Source: an uncultured Alphaproteobacteria bacterium
GTDB lineage: Bacteria; Pseudomonadota; Alphaproteobacteria; Micavibrionales; UBA1664
DNA: 64,000 nucleotides
Assembly (NCBI GenBank): GCA_943789475.1
Contig: CALSUG010000003.1
Coordinates: forward strand, 212,680 to 276,679
Direction: 5' to 3'
Within the stretch, counting starts at the first letter, position 1; every line of letters starts with the position of its first letter. Shown here one piece after another: positions 52,555 to 60,705 of this stretch. The notes beneath the pieces were generated by a model, which was not told the DNA's origin, did not search any database, and was given only the letters and a program-made list of their open reading frames with translations. The position numbers and the translations under genes were made by a program.

Positions 52555-54303
52555 ATGACTAAGCTGCAACCAAACACATCGCCATACCATTTTTTTAAAA
52601 ATCTCGTTTCTAAGACAAGGTTAGCATTGTGTTGCTGTGTGTTAGTAACCGTTTTCAGTACAATCACTTACAGCTCTATGCCGTTTTTATTTGCGAAATT
52701 GGTTAATGGCTTGGAACAAGATAACCACATAATCTGGACATTCATTCTTGTCACTGCGATTGTTATCTATTCTTTTACCAATCGATATGGAGATATTCTT
52801 CTTAATCGTTGGAAAAAGAAGATATCGAAGATGATAATGCATGGATTAAATAGCCATGTCGGGCAATACCATTATAGTTTTTTCCAAAATCAACATTCTG
52901 GCCGAATTGCAATTAAAATAACTCAGATTGTTCAAGCCGTTCGTGCATTGATAGATATGGTCGTTGGACAAGGTGTTTGGGCGGTAACAGGTCTTGTAAC
53001 AATAATGATACAGCTTTCCTTTATTCACTGGAGTGTTGCATTGATTTTGTTAGTTTGGCTTGCTCTATCAACTGTCACAACACTCATATACATGTCTTCG
53101 TTGTACAAACGATCAATGGACGCGTCTGATATGAACAGCCACTATAATGGTGGGCTTGTTGATTGGTTAGGTAATATTAACATTGTGAAGTTATTTAGTG
53201 CTCATCAAACAGAGCTAAAGCATAACAATAAAGCTGCGGATAATGCGACAAACGCATTTTATAAGTTGCGTATAAAAACAATCCAACTCAATACATTTAT
53301 TCAAATTTATTACATGATGGCGCAAATTGCGATTGTTGGGTTTATTATTTACGCGTGGCAGCATCAAGTTTTGACGATCGCGGAAATGGTTATTATTTAT
53401 CCGATGTTCAGGTTAGCAATCGGTTATATGTGGGATCAATTATTGTGTAATTTAGCAACAATTACTGAAAACATTGGTCAAGTTAAAGATGGGCTACATA
53501 CATTAACGCAGGATGAGTACGGTCAAGAAAAACAAGCTATTAAAAAACTCGAAAATCCCAAAGGTGATATTTCTCTTTCTCGTATAAATTTTCAATATCC
53601 TGATACGGATAAGCCGGCTCTTATAAATTTTTCACTAGATATACAAAAGAAACAAAAGGTTGGCCTGATTGGACAAAGCGGTGCAGGAAAATCAACCTTG
53701 GCGCATATCATGTTAGGACTTTATGAACTGCAAAATGGTGAATTAAAAGTTGGTGGACAGGCAATTACACCATCATTAGTTCATGGATTGAGACAATCGA
53801 TTGCTTTTGTTCCTCAAGATACATCTCTGTTTCACCGTACGTTGATGGACAATATTCGTTATGGGCGATTGGATGCCACAGATAAAGAGGTTATTGCTGC
53901 GGCCAAGAAGGCTCACGCACATGGGTTCATTTCTGAATTACCTAATGGATATGAAACATTGGTTGGAGAACGTGGCGTTAAGTTATCAGGTGGTCAACGT
54001 CAACGCATTGCCATTGCACGCGCGATATTAAAAGATGCTCCAATTCTGATCTTAGACGAAGCGACAAGTGCACTAGACAGTGAATCAGAAAAATTGATCC
54101 AAGAATCCCTTAAAAACCTTATGAAGGGCAAAACCGTTATCGCTATTGCACATAGACTATCAACGATTGCACATCTAGATCGTATTATCGTTATGGATAA
54201 CGGTCAGATTATTGAAGACGGCACACATGAAGAGCTATTAAAAACAGACGGACATTACGCAAAACTTTGGACAATGCAATCAGGAGGGTTCTTGGGTGAG
54301 TAA
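52555..54303 (+). CDS. ABC exporter half-transporter 1 (TM + NBD)
   Basis: GQSGAGKST, LSGGQRQRIAIARAILKDAPILILDEATSALD. Confidence 0.9.
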   Translation: MTKLQPNTSPYHFFKNLVSKTRLALCCCVLVTVFSTITYSSMPFLFAKLVNGLEQDNHIIWTFILVTAIVIYSFTNRYGDILLNRWKKKISKMIMHGLNSHVGQYHYSFFQNQHSGRIAIKITQIVQAVRALIDMVVGQGVWAVTGLVTIMIQLSFIHWSVALILLVWLALSTVTTLIYMSSLYKRSMDASDMNSHYNGGLVDWLGNINIVKLFSAHQTELKHNNKAADNATNAFYKLRIKTIQLNTFIQIYYMMAQIAIVGFIIYAWQHQVLTIAEMVIIYPMFRLAIGYMWDQLLCNLATITENIGQVKDGLHTLTQDEYGQEKQAIKKLENPKGDISLSRINFQYPDTDKPALINFSLDIQKKQKVGLIGQSGAGKSTLAHIMLGLYELQNGELKVGGQAITPSLVHGLRQSIAFVPQDTSLFHRTLMDNIRYGRLDATDKEVIAAAKKAHAHGFISELPNGYETLVGERGVKLSGGQRQRIAIARAILKDAPILILDEATSALDSESEKLIQESLKNLMKGKTVIAIAHRLSTIAHLDRIIVMDNGQIIEDGTHEELLKTDGHYAKLWTMQSGGFLGE

Positions 54304-56083
54304 AGGCTATATTCAAAATTACAAAGCGCAATCTGTTGCGAAAAACCTTAGTCAGTTTCTTTGGCAAGTTGTAAAGCGTAATCCGATCATGTGGGCGTTA
54401 TTCGTCATTGGCGATATCATTCATTATATTCGTACGCCTATTACCTTTATTTTGATCGGCATTATGATTGATGAGTTAACCCTCATCACACCTCAAGATG
54501 GTATCCCATCAGATGTTGTTTGGATCATTATCTGGCTTTTTATACTTCAAACGTTTGCACAAAGCATGCATGTGATCATGGGGTATCGCATATTAAAATG
54601 GCGTGCTGATACGTATCCAAAAATTAGAATAGATTTACTTGATTATTTGCAAAACCATTCATATCAATTTTTCCAAAATCATTTTGCAGGTGCCTTAGCA
54701 CGCAAAATTTTAGAAGCTGTTGAAAATATAAATCGCTTTTTAGAAACAATACGCATTGATATTTTTGCATCGATTGTAACGATGACATTCACAACAATTT
54801 CTGCCTTTTTTATTCATGCCTATTTTGGTCTGTTTTTTGTGTTATTCGCGATTAGCGTTTCACTCCCCACCCTCATGGCCCTTCGTAAGATAAAAAGTCG
54901 ATCTTTAGAATATTCTCATGCACGTGCAAATGTTACAGGACATACAGTTGATTGTTTAAGTAATAATCAAGCAGTAAGAAGCTTTGCCACAGAAGATAAC
55001 GAAATCGAAAAACATATTGAAGTTACACAAGATGAAATTAGAACGGCTATTAAGCTACAGCTCACGATGCATCAAATCTCTAATTTCCGCCGAATTTCAT
55101 TGATTATATTATCTGCATTTATGCCTTTTCTATGTGTTTATGCATGGAGCATAGAGCTTATAACAATTGGTGAGGCGACAACTTTGATAGGTATGGCCTT
55201 TTCATTGGGAGGCTTCGTTTGGAATCTTGGCAATGGTATGACCAATGTAGCCGATCAATTGGGATATATATCAGATGCATTAACGCTCATTGCAAAACCG
55301 CATGAAGTGATAGACAAAGACTCAGCAAAAGATTTAGAGATAAAGCGATCTAATATTGTGATTAATGATGTCATTTTCAAATATAGTGATCAAAATCTTT
55401 TTGAAAACTTGAACCTCACTATCCCTCAAGGTCAAAAACTGGGATTGGTTGGACAGTCTGGCGCAGGAAAGAGTTCTCTCGTAAGTTTATTGCTCAGGCT
55501 CTACGACATTCAATTAGGGTCAATTGAGATTGATGGGCAGAATATTGCAGAGGTAACACAAGAGAGCTTACGCAAAAATATCGCTGTAATTCCCCAAGAT
55601 ACTTCATTATTCCATCGAACATTGATGGACAATATTCGTTATGGGCGATTAGATGCGACAGACAAAGAAGTCATCGCCGCGGCCAAGAAGGCTCACGCAC
55701 ATGATTTTATTTCTGAATTGCCAGATGGATATGAAACATTGGTTGGAGAGCGTGGTGTTAAATTATCAGGTGGGCAACGTCAAAGGGTAACCATTGCGCG
55801 TGCAATTTTAAAAGATGCCCCCATTTTGATTCTGGATGAGGCTACAAGCGCGTTAGATAGCGAAAGCGAAAAGCTTATCCAAAACAGCCTCAAAACACTG
55901 ATGAAGGGTAAAACCGTTATCGCTATTGCACATAGACTATCAACGATTGCACATCTAGATCGTATTATCGTTATGGATAAGGGGCAAATTGTGGAAGATG
56001 GAACGCATGAAGAATTGTTAAAGGATGAAAAGCATTACGCTAAACTCTGGTCAATGCAATCAGGTGGTTTTTTAGGCGAATAA
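54296..56083 (+). CDS. ABC exporter half-transporter 2 (TM + NBD)
   Basis: GQSGAGKSS, LSGGQRQRVTIARAILKDAPILILDEATSALD; 8-bp overlap with previous gene. Confidence 0.9.
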   Translation: MSKGYIQNYKAQSVAKNLSQFLWQVVKRNPIMWALFVIGDIIHYIRTPITFILIGIMIDELTLITPQDGIPSDVVWIIIWLFILQTFAQSMHVIMGYRILKWRADTYPKIRIDLLDYLQNHSYQFFQNHFAGALARKILEAVENINRFLETIRIDIFASIVTMTFTTISAFFIHAYFGLFFVLFAISVSLPTLMALRKIKSRSLEYSHARANVTGHTVDCLSNNQAVRSFATEDNEIEKHIEVTQDEIRTAIKLQLTMHQISNFRRISLIILSAFMPFLCVYAWSIELITIGEATTLIGMAFSLGGFVWNLGNGMTNVADQLGYISDALTLIAKPHEVIDKDSAKDLEIKRSNIVINDVIFKYSDQNLFENLNLTIPQGQKLGLVGQSGAGKSSLVSLLLRLYDIQLGSIEIDGQNIAEVTQESLRKNIAVIPQDTSLFHRTLMDNIRYGRLDATDKEVIAAAKKAHAHDFISELPDGYETLVGERGVKLSGGQRQRVTIARAILKDAPILILDEATSALDSESEKLIQNSLKTLMKGKTVIAIAHRLSTIAHLDRIIVMDKGQIVEDGTHEELLKDEKHYAKLWSMQSGGFLGE

Positions 56084-56114
56084 AGTATGACCTGACTTTT
56101 TTTTGAGTGTAATT

Positions 56115-57176
56115 TTAACCATCGTTTCTTAGATTCGGCTTATCCGATTGTGCAGGCTTCTTACCAGCAATAGCATCTTGCATCGCTTGAACATAGCCAG
56201 TGTAATATCCACCATGCGTTGATGAAATCAGGTGTTTAATACGTCTATCCGTAGGAACCATATATCCATCCATCATAACAGCCCCACGCCCTAAATGAGG
56301 TGAAACCTTTGGGTTAAGTTTCATATGCGATTGTATTTCACGAACACCTATCTCGAAGTAATCTGTTGATTTGACATGGAAGAATACATCAGGCGATCTT
56401 CCGTGTTGCGCATCTGCATCAAGAGCCCCCTCTGTATATTTGAGATAAACTTGTAAAAGCTCCTCTAACGATAAATCTCCTAAAACATTATCGCATATTG
56501 ATTCCGCAATCATTGTTCCGCGAACGACTTGAGGCATTTTACCCTCAGTATATTTTAGGAATTTTTCAAAAGTTTGGCTGATAACAGATGGGTCTGCAAG
56601 AAGATCATTTTTAGATATTGAATTTGCATCAATCTCTTCACACAGTTTGACAGCCTCCGCAATGTACCCTCCAAAATCTTCTGAAGGTGATTTTCTTTTT
56701 TGTTTCTTTTCTTCCTCAGAGCTTGGATCTCCAAAAAATTGAGAAATATAGTATCCGTTACTATATCCACCGAACTCTTGATTGAGACGATGGTCCGAAC
56801 TTTCTTGTGACATAAGCTCATCATTGATCTGCATTGGGCGTTTATCCAGCGCAGCCATCTCTATAACTTTTAAAACAGGATGAATTGAATATTCACCATA
56901 CAGCTCACCATTGTCTCTCTGAACATAAAATGTCGCACCATGCTGATTAATAATATTTTCTACACCCATATAAAAATCAAATAGCTCTTCATAACTCATA
57001 TCGATGATATCAGACGCCAAGCGCTCAAATAATTTATCAATTTCGGCAGGCTTATCTTTTATATCTGCAACGGGAACAACAAATGAATTTGTTGATTCTG
57101 TATCAGAGAGGGTTAACCCAAAAATCCCATGGAAACTGGTTACAATTTTATCTGCTGTCAATTGTGTTGAGATCAT
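56115..57176 (-). CDS. Hypothetical protein
   Basis: Intact 353-aa ORF. Confidence 0.5.
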   Translation of the reverse strand: MISTQLTADKIVTSFHGIFGLTLSDTESTNSFVVPVADIKDKPAEIDKLFERLASDIIDMSYEELFDFYMGVENIINQHGATFYVQRDNGELYGEYSIHPVLKVIEMAALDKRPMQINDELMSQESSDHRLNQEFGGYSNGYYISQFFGDPSSEEEKKQKRKSPSEDFGGYIAEAVKLCEEIDANSISKNDLLADPSVISQTFEKFLKYTEGKMPQVVRGTMIAESICDNVLGDLSLEELLQVYLKYTEGALDADAQHGRSPDVFFHVKSTDYFEIGVREIQSHMKLNPKVSPHLGRGAVMMDGYMVPTDRRIKHLISSTHGGYYTGYVQAMQDAIAGKKPAQSDKPNLRNDG

Positions 57177-57262
57177 ATTACTAGGCTCACTATTCGCTAT
57201 TTAAGAATTAAACATGTTTACTATAAAATTTCATGAACTGTCAAATATTATGTAATATTCAA

Positions 57263-57706
57263 TTACCGCATGCGCATGTTATACACAAGCCCTGCTGTTA
57301 TCTTTTCTATTTCTTTTTTAAAGTTTTCTTTTCTTCCTTTATATGGTGTGGACAGATCTGTCGTGTCTGGAGTGGACAATTTTGTCCGGTCTAGAGTGGA
57401 CACATTTGTCGTGGTAACTTTAGGAATGTGGATAACTATCGATTTATCCACATGGTAGATATTGGATTGCCCTCGCCCCCGTTGCTCAGAACGAATAAGG
57501 TTCGCTTCCTCTAATTCAGCAATAAATCGTTGTGCCCCACGAGAAGACACACCGAGTTCATCACCTAGCGTTGTTAGCTTTGGAAAAGCCTTTCCGTCCT
57601 TCCCAGCATATTGAATAAGCCGCGCACAACAGAGCTTTGCACCGTGGCTTAAATCCTTGCGGCACAATATCTTATTAGGGATGGGAGCGAACGTGCCAAT
57701 GATCAT
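57263..57706 (-). CDS. Phage replication-like winged-helix protein
   Basis: LSHGAKLCCARLIQYAGKDGKAFPKLTTLGDELGVSSRGAQRFIAELEEANLI (HTH_36-like); octapeptide repeat VSTLDRTKLSTPDTTDLSTPYKG. Confidence 0.7.
   Translation of the reverse strand: MIIGTFAPIPNKILCRKDLSHGAKLCCARLIQYAGKDGKAFPKLTTLGDELGVSSRGAQRFIAELEEANLIRSEQRGRGQSNIYHVDKSIVIHIPKVTTTNVSTLDRTKLSTPDTTDLSTPYKGRKENFKKEIEKITAGLVYNMRMR
57348..57452. promoter_or_regulatory. Candidate phage replication origin: 3 x 24-bp iterons plus inverted DnaA-box pair
   Basis: GTGGACA at 57348, 57372, 57396 (period 24), each with GACANNNNTGTC-like palindrome; TGTGGATAA 57427-57435 and TTATCCACA 57444-57452. Confidence 0.6.
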
Positions 57707-58095
57707 AAGCTTTTCGCAATCTTCCCCAGCGTGCGTTTATACATCTCCCATGCTTTTGTGCGTCCAACACCAAGCTCGGCACAAACGATTTTCCATGGCA
57801 CACGGGCCGCCCTTGACCAAAGTAAACGTCTTTCATCAATACTCACCGATGGTATCCAATCAAACAACACTTGTTCTAATTCTTGAATATCACGTGCGGT
57901 GGGACGAACACGCAGTGGTTCTTTGGCCATGTTTAAAATTTCCATTTCATCTCGAACGATCTCTGGCCATGCAGAATAATATCCTTGAACTTTAACAGGG
58001 GGCATACGCTTTAACGTTCGAATGGCTGATCGTAATTGCTCTTCAACATGAGACTCGCGTTCTGTTAGTGATTGACTTGTTTTTTTCTTTCTCAT
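57703..58095 (-). CDS. DUF6362-like phage protein
   Basis: VEEQLRSAIRTLKRMPPVKVQGYYSAWPEIVRDE...RVPWKIVCAELGVGRTKAWEMYKR. Confidence 0.7.
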   Translation of the reverse strand: MRKKKTSQSLTERESHVEEQLRSAIRTLKRMPPVKVQGYYSAWPEIVRDEMEILNMAKEPLRVRPTARDIQELEQVLFDWIPSVSIDERRLLWSRAARVPWKIVCAELGVGRTKAWEMYKRTLGKIAKSL

Positions 58096-58219
58096 TTTTA
58101 ATGATCCTTTTCTTTTGGCAAATGCGCTGGAGACCCCGTCATCACGAATGGATAACAAGCATGAATAGCTCCGCATCAGGCAAAATCCTGTGATACGCAT
58201 TTTTAAATTCAGTTGTGGT

Positions 58220-58462
58220 TTATGATTTTTGTTTACGGTGCACTTTGATCGCATTGAGGCGAGCAATACCATCAACATATTGAACGCAGCGTGTGATCTC
58301 ACATGCCTCACGGATCAAATCCTTGCGAATGCCATCCAACTCTCTCACATCTTTTGATTTGAGGTCGCGAACGGGCATGGCTTGGATTTCACGGAAGAGT
58401 GCCTTTTGTCGCACGACATAGACGGGGTTACGGTTTTCGGGTGTTTTGTTTTTATCAGTCAT
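58220..58462 (-). CDS. Small hypothetical phage protein
   Basis: Intact ORF in early operon. Confidence 0.45.
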   Translation of the reverse strand: MTDKNKTPENRNPVYVVRQKALFREIQAMPVRDLKSKDVRELDGIRKDLIREACEITRCVQYVDGIARLNAIKVHRKQKS

Positions 58463-58516
58463 AATTGGTCTCCTTTTGTTAATGACCAAATCAGGATGAC
58501 AAAGATGCGAACATTC

Positions 58517-58584
58517 TACCCGGGGATGCGGAGGTGGATGCAGACGTGGATTTACCCGTGGATCATGTGGATCTGTCCGTGGAT
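58517..58584 (+). repeat. GTGGAT 12-bp-periodic repeat, arm 1 of an inverted repeat
   Basis: TACCCGGGGATGCGGAGGTGGATGCAGACGTGGAT[TTACCCGTGGATCATGTGGAT]CTGTCCGTGGAT. Confidence 0.85.
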
Positions 58585-58592
58585 GAGATTAT

Positions 58593-59078
58593 CTATTGCG
58601 GTGATTTAATAATCCGGAGAACAACACCAAAAATATCTAATTCATCGGCATTAGTGGCAATGATGGGTGAGTAATCATCATTCTCAGGTGCGAAGACAAC
58701 ATACTCATTACGATTGAGATATCGTTTTACAGTCATTTCACCATTGATACTCGCAATCACAATATCACGATGTTTCGGCGAGGCGCTTCCATCGACTAAA
58801 AGTAGGTCGCCATTTTCAATGTTTGATCCAATCATCGAATCTCCCTCAACTTCGATGATGTAACCATGGTCAGGATTTGGAAAAAAATTATAAGGAAAGC
58901 ATACACCTGTATTTCCATCTGTCGTTCTCTGAACAGGATGTCCTGCAGGAATTTTAATATTGATGAGGGGGATTTGTTCCATTGGGAATCCTGCTTCAAC
59001 GAGTGTCATAATCCTTCCTACACCTTCGCCTAGAGAGGTTTTATGGGGATCGTTATTATTACTTTTATAAAATGTCAT
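58593..59078 (-). CDS. S24-family LexA/UmuD-like peptidase
   Basis: YIIEVEGDSMIGSNIENGDLLLVDGSASPKHRDIVIASINGEMTVKRY. Confidence 0.9.
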   Translation of the reverse strand: MTFYKSNNNDPHKTSLGEGVGRIMTLVEAGFPMEQIPLINIKIPAGHPVQRTTDGNTGVCFPYNFFPNPDHGYIIEVEGDSMIGSNIENGDLLLVDGSASPKHRDIVIASINGEMTVKRYLNRNEYVVFAPENDDYSPIIATNADELDIFGVVLRIIKSPQ

Positions 59079-59105
59079 TGAATGTTCTCCTTCATTCATG
59101 ATAGA

Positions 59106-59120
59106 GAACATAATGGGAAC
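59106..59120 (-). promoter_or_regulatory. Alphaproteobacterial-type SOS (LexA) box
   Basis: Minus strand GTTC-CCATTAT-GTTC (GTTC-N7-GTTC) 28 bp upstream of the S24 start. Confidence 0.6.
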
Positions 59121-59243
59121 AAAAAAGCAATTCAAATAAATGATGGCTTCGTCTTATTGGTGACAAAATACAACGTAATACTGCCTTTGAATTTAAAAAT
59201 TCCCAACATCATGGAAAAACAGATATAGGAAAGGAGACCTCTC

Positions 59244-60029
59244 ATGCCACATCATGCATCAAGAATAAGCTATACTCTCAACGAAATCGCAACCATGCGA
59301 TCTATGAGTAAACAGGCGATAATTGATGATATGATGCATGGTCAACTTAAGGTTCATATTTGGTTGCCCATGATGGTTGTTGAACACTTCAAGGAACACC
59401 ATATCGGCGATAAGGTTTTATTTGAACGAAGTGAAGATACGTATGAGGGGTATGTTCGAGTTTATGCGAAGGATATTCGCAAATTATTCCGGCTTCGCAA
59501 AATGGCTTTGAGATCATTTCCGTGTGAAGAAGACAACTGTGAGATTGTTCTCAAAAGGGGAACTCCAGATATTATGATCTCACGGAGTGATTTGGTCATT
59601 TTAAAAGAAAGCCTTTCTCATCTCAAACTCACACCTCCAAACCCTAAAGGGCTACGTGTAAAATCAATTCAAAAATTAGATGATGTTTTACAAACGCTTT
59701 ATAAACAAAACCGCAGACCAGCGCACATCATTACATATGATACACATTTTCAGAATGTGACCTTTGGTGAGTATATTTATTCGTTTGGGATTCTACAGGC
59801 CAGTATTGTGAAACAATTGTTTCAAGCCTCTAGCAGTAATAGTCCTAAAATACATTTTAAACTCCTACTAGAAAAATCAGGCGCACAGTCCATGGTCATT
59901 CGTGATGTTTTCAAAAGCCAGCCTAATTGGAAATATCTCATATGTCATGATAATCGTGGTTATTATTGGCTTCATCCCGATTTTATGAATGAAATGACGG
60001 TTGAGCAATCAATGGCGGCATCAGTTTGA
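59244..60029 (+). CDS. Hypothetical phage protein divergent from S24 gene
   Basis: Intact 261-aa ORF; part duplicated at 10688-10821. Confidence 0.6.
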   Translation: MPHHASRISYTLNEIATMRSMSKQAIIDDMMHGQLKVHIWLPMMVVEHFKEHHIGDKVLFERSEDTYEGYVRVYAKDIRKLFRLRKMALRSFPCEEDNCEIVLKRGTPDIMISRSDLVILKESLSHLKLTPPNPKGLRVKSIQKLDDVLQTLYKQNRRPAHIITYDTHFQNVTFGEYIYSFGILQASIVKQLFQASSSNSPKIHFKLLLEKSGAQSMVIRDVFKSQPNWKYLICHDNRGYYWLHPDFMNEMTVEQSMAASV

Positions 60030-60075
60030 TCCACGGACAGATCCACGTCCGTATCCACATGCGCATCCCCGGGTA
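60029..60075 (-). repeat. GTGGAT 12-bp-periodic repeat, arm 2 of the inverted repeat
   Basis: Reverse complement TACCCGGGGATGCGCATGTGGATACGGACGTGGATCTGTCCGTGGAT matches 58517-58584 minus a 21-bp insertion. Confidence 0.85.
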
Positions 60076-60087
60076 AAATTCTAATCT

Positions 60088-60348
60088 TTGTCCATGCTTA
60101 TGGACATGGACGAGACCAGATTAAATACGATACCAGCGCAAGACATGTCGATAGAAGAGCGATTAGATGAAATCGCAATGATCATGGTGCGCGGTGTGCA
60201 GCGCCTTAAAACTAAATCAAATAAGGAGACACATTCAACTGGACTTGCGTACAAATTGAAGCGTTCATGCGACAAAGGAGACCAGATAAATGAACAACAC
60301 ACAAATCATGGCACAGTTAGCACATCTGCCAACAATGCCGACAACTGA
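60088..60348 (+). CDS. Small hypothetical protein
   Basis: ORF with SIEERLDEIAMIMVRGVQRLK; upstream of DUF2924/recombinase cassette. Confidence 0.45.
   Translation: MSMLMDMDETRLNTIPAQDMSIEERLDEIAMIMVRGVQRLKTKSNKETHSTGLAYKLKRSCDKGDQINEQHTNHGTVSTSANNADN
60234..60269 (+). promoter_or_regulatory. Shared ~36-bp promoter-like motif, copy 3
   Basis: TTCAACTGGACTTGCGTACAAATTGAAGCGTTCATG upstream of DUF2924 gene. Confidence 0.6.
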
Positions 60349-60705
60349 CTTAATAACACTTTGGGACAGCGTTTTTGATAAGCCTCCTCATAATAAAAAT
60401 AAGGTGTTTTTAATTCGTAAACTTGCATGGCGATTGCAAGAATTGGCCTATGGCGGATTATCGGAGCAAACCAGCGCCAAAATCAAAATATGCATCAAGT
60501 CACATCAAAGACAAAAATTAACAAAACCCTTCCTGCGGTGGGAACGGTTTTAGAACGAGAGCACGGCGGTGAAACCCACCGTGTTACTGTTTTACGAGAT
60601 GGCTTTGAATACCGTCAATGTAAATATAAAAGCCTAACCAAGATTGCTACGCATATCACGGGCACTAAATGGTCGGGGCCTCGTTTCTTTGGGTTGAAAT
60701 CATAA
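60290..60705 (+). pseudogene. DUF2924-type protein, frameshifted
   Basis: First half PTTDLITLWDSVFDKPPHNKNKVFLIRKLAWRLQELAYGGL; second half in another frame GTVLEREHGGETHRVTVLRDGFEYRQCKYKSLTKIATHITGTKWSGPRFFGL. Confidence 0.75.
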
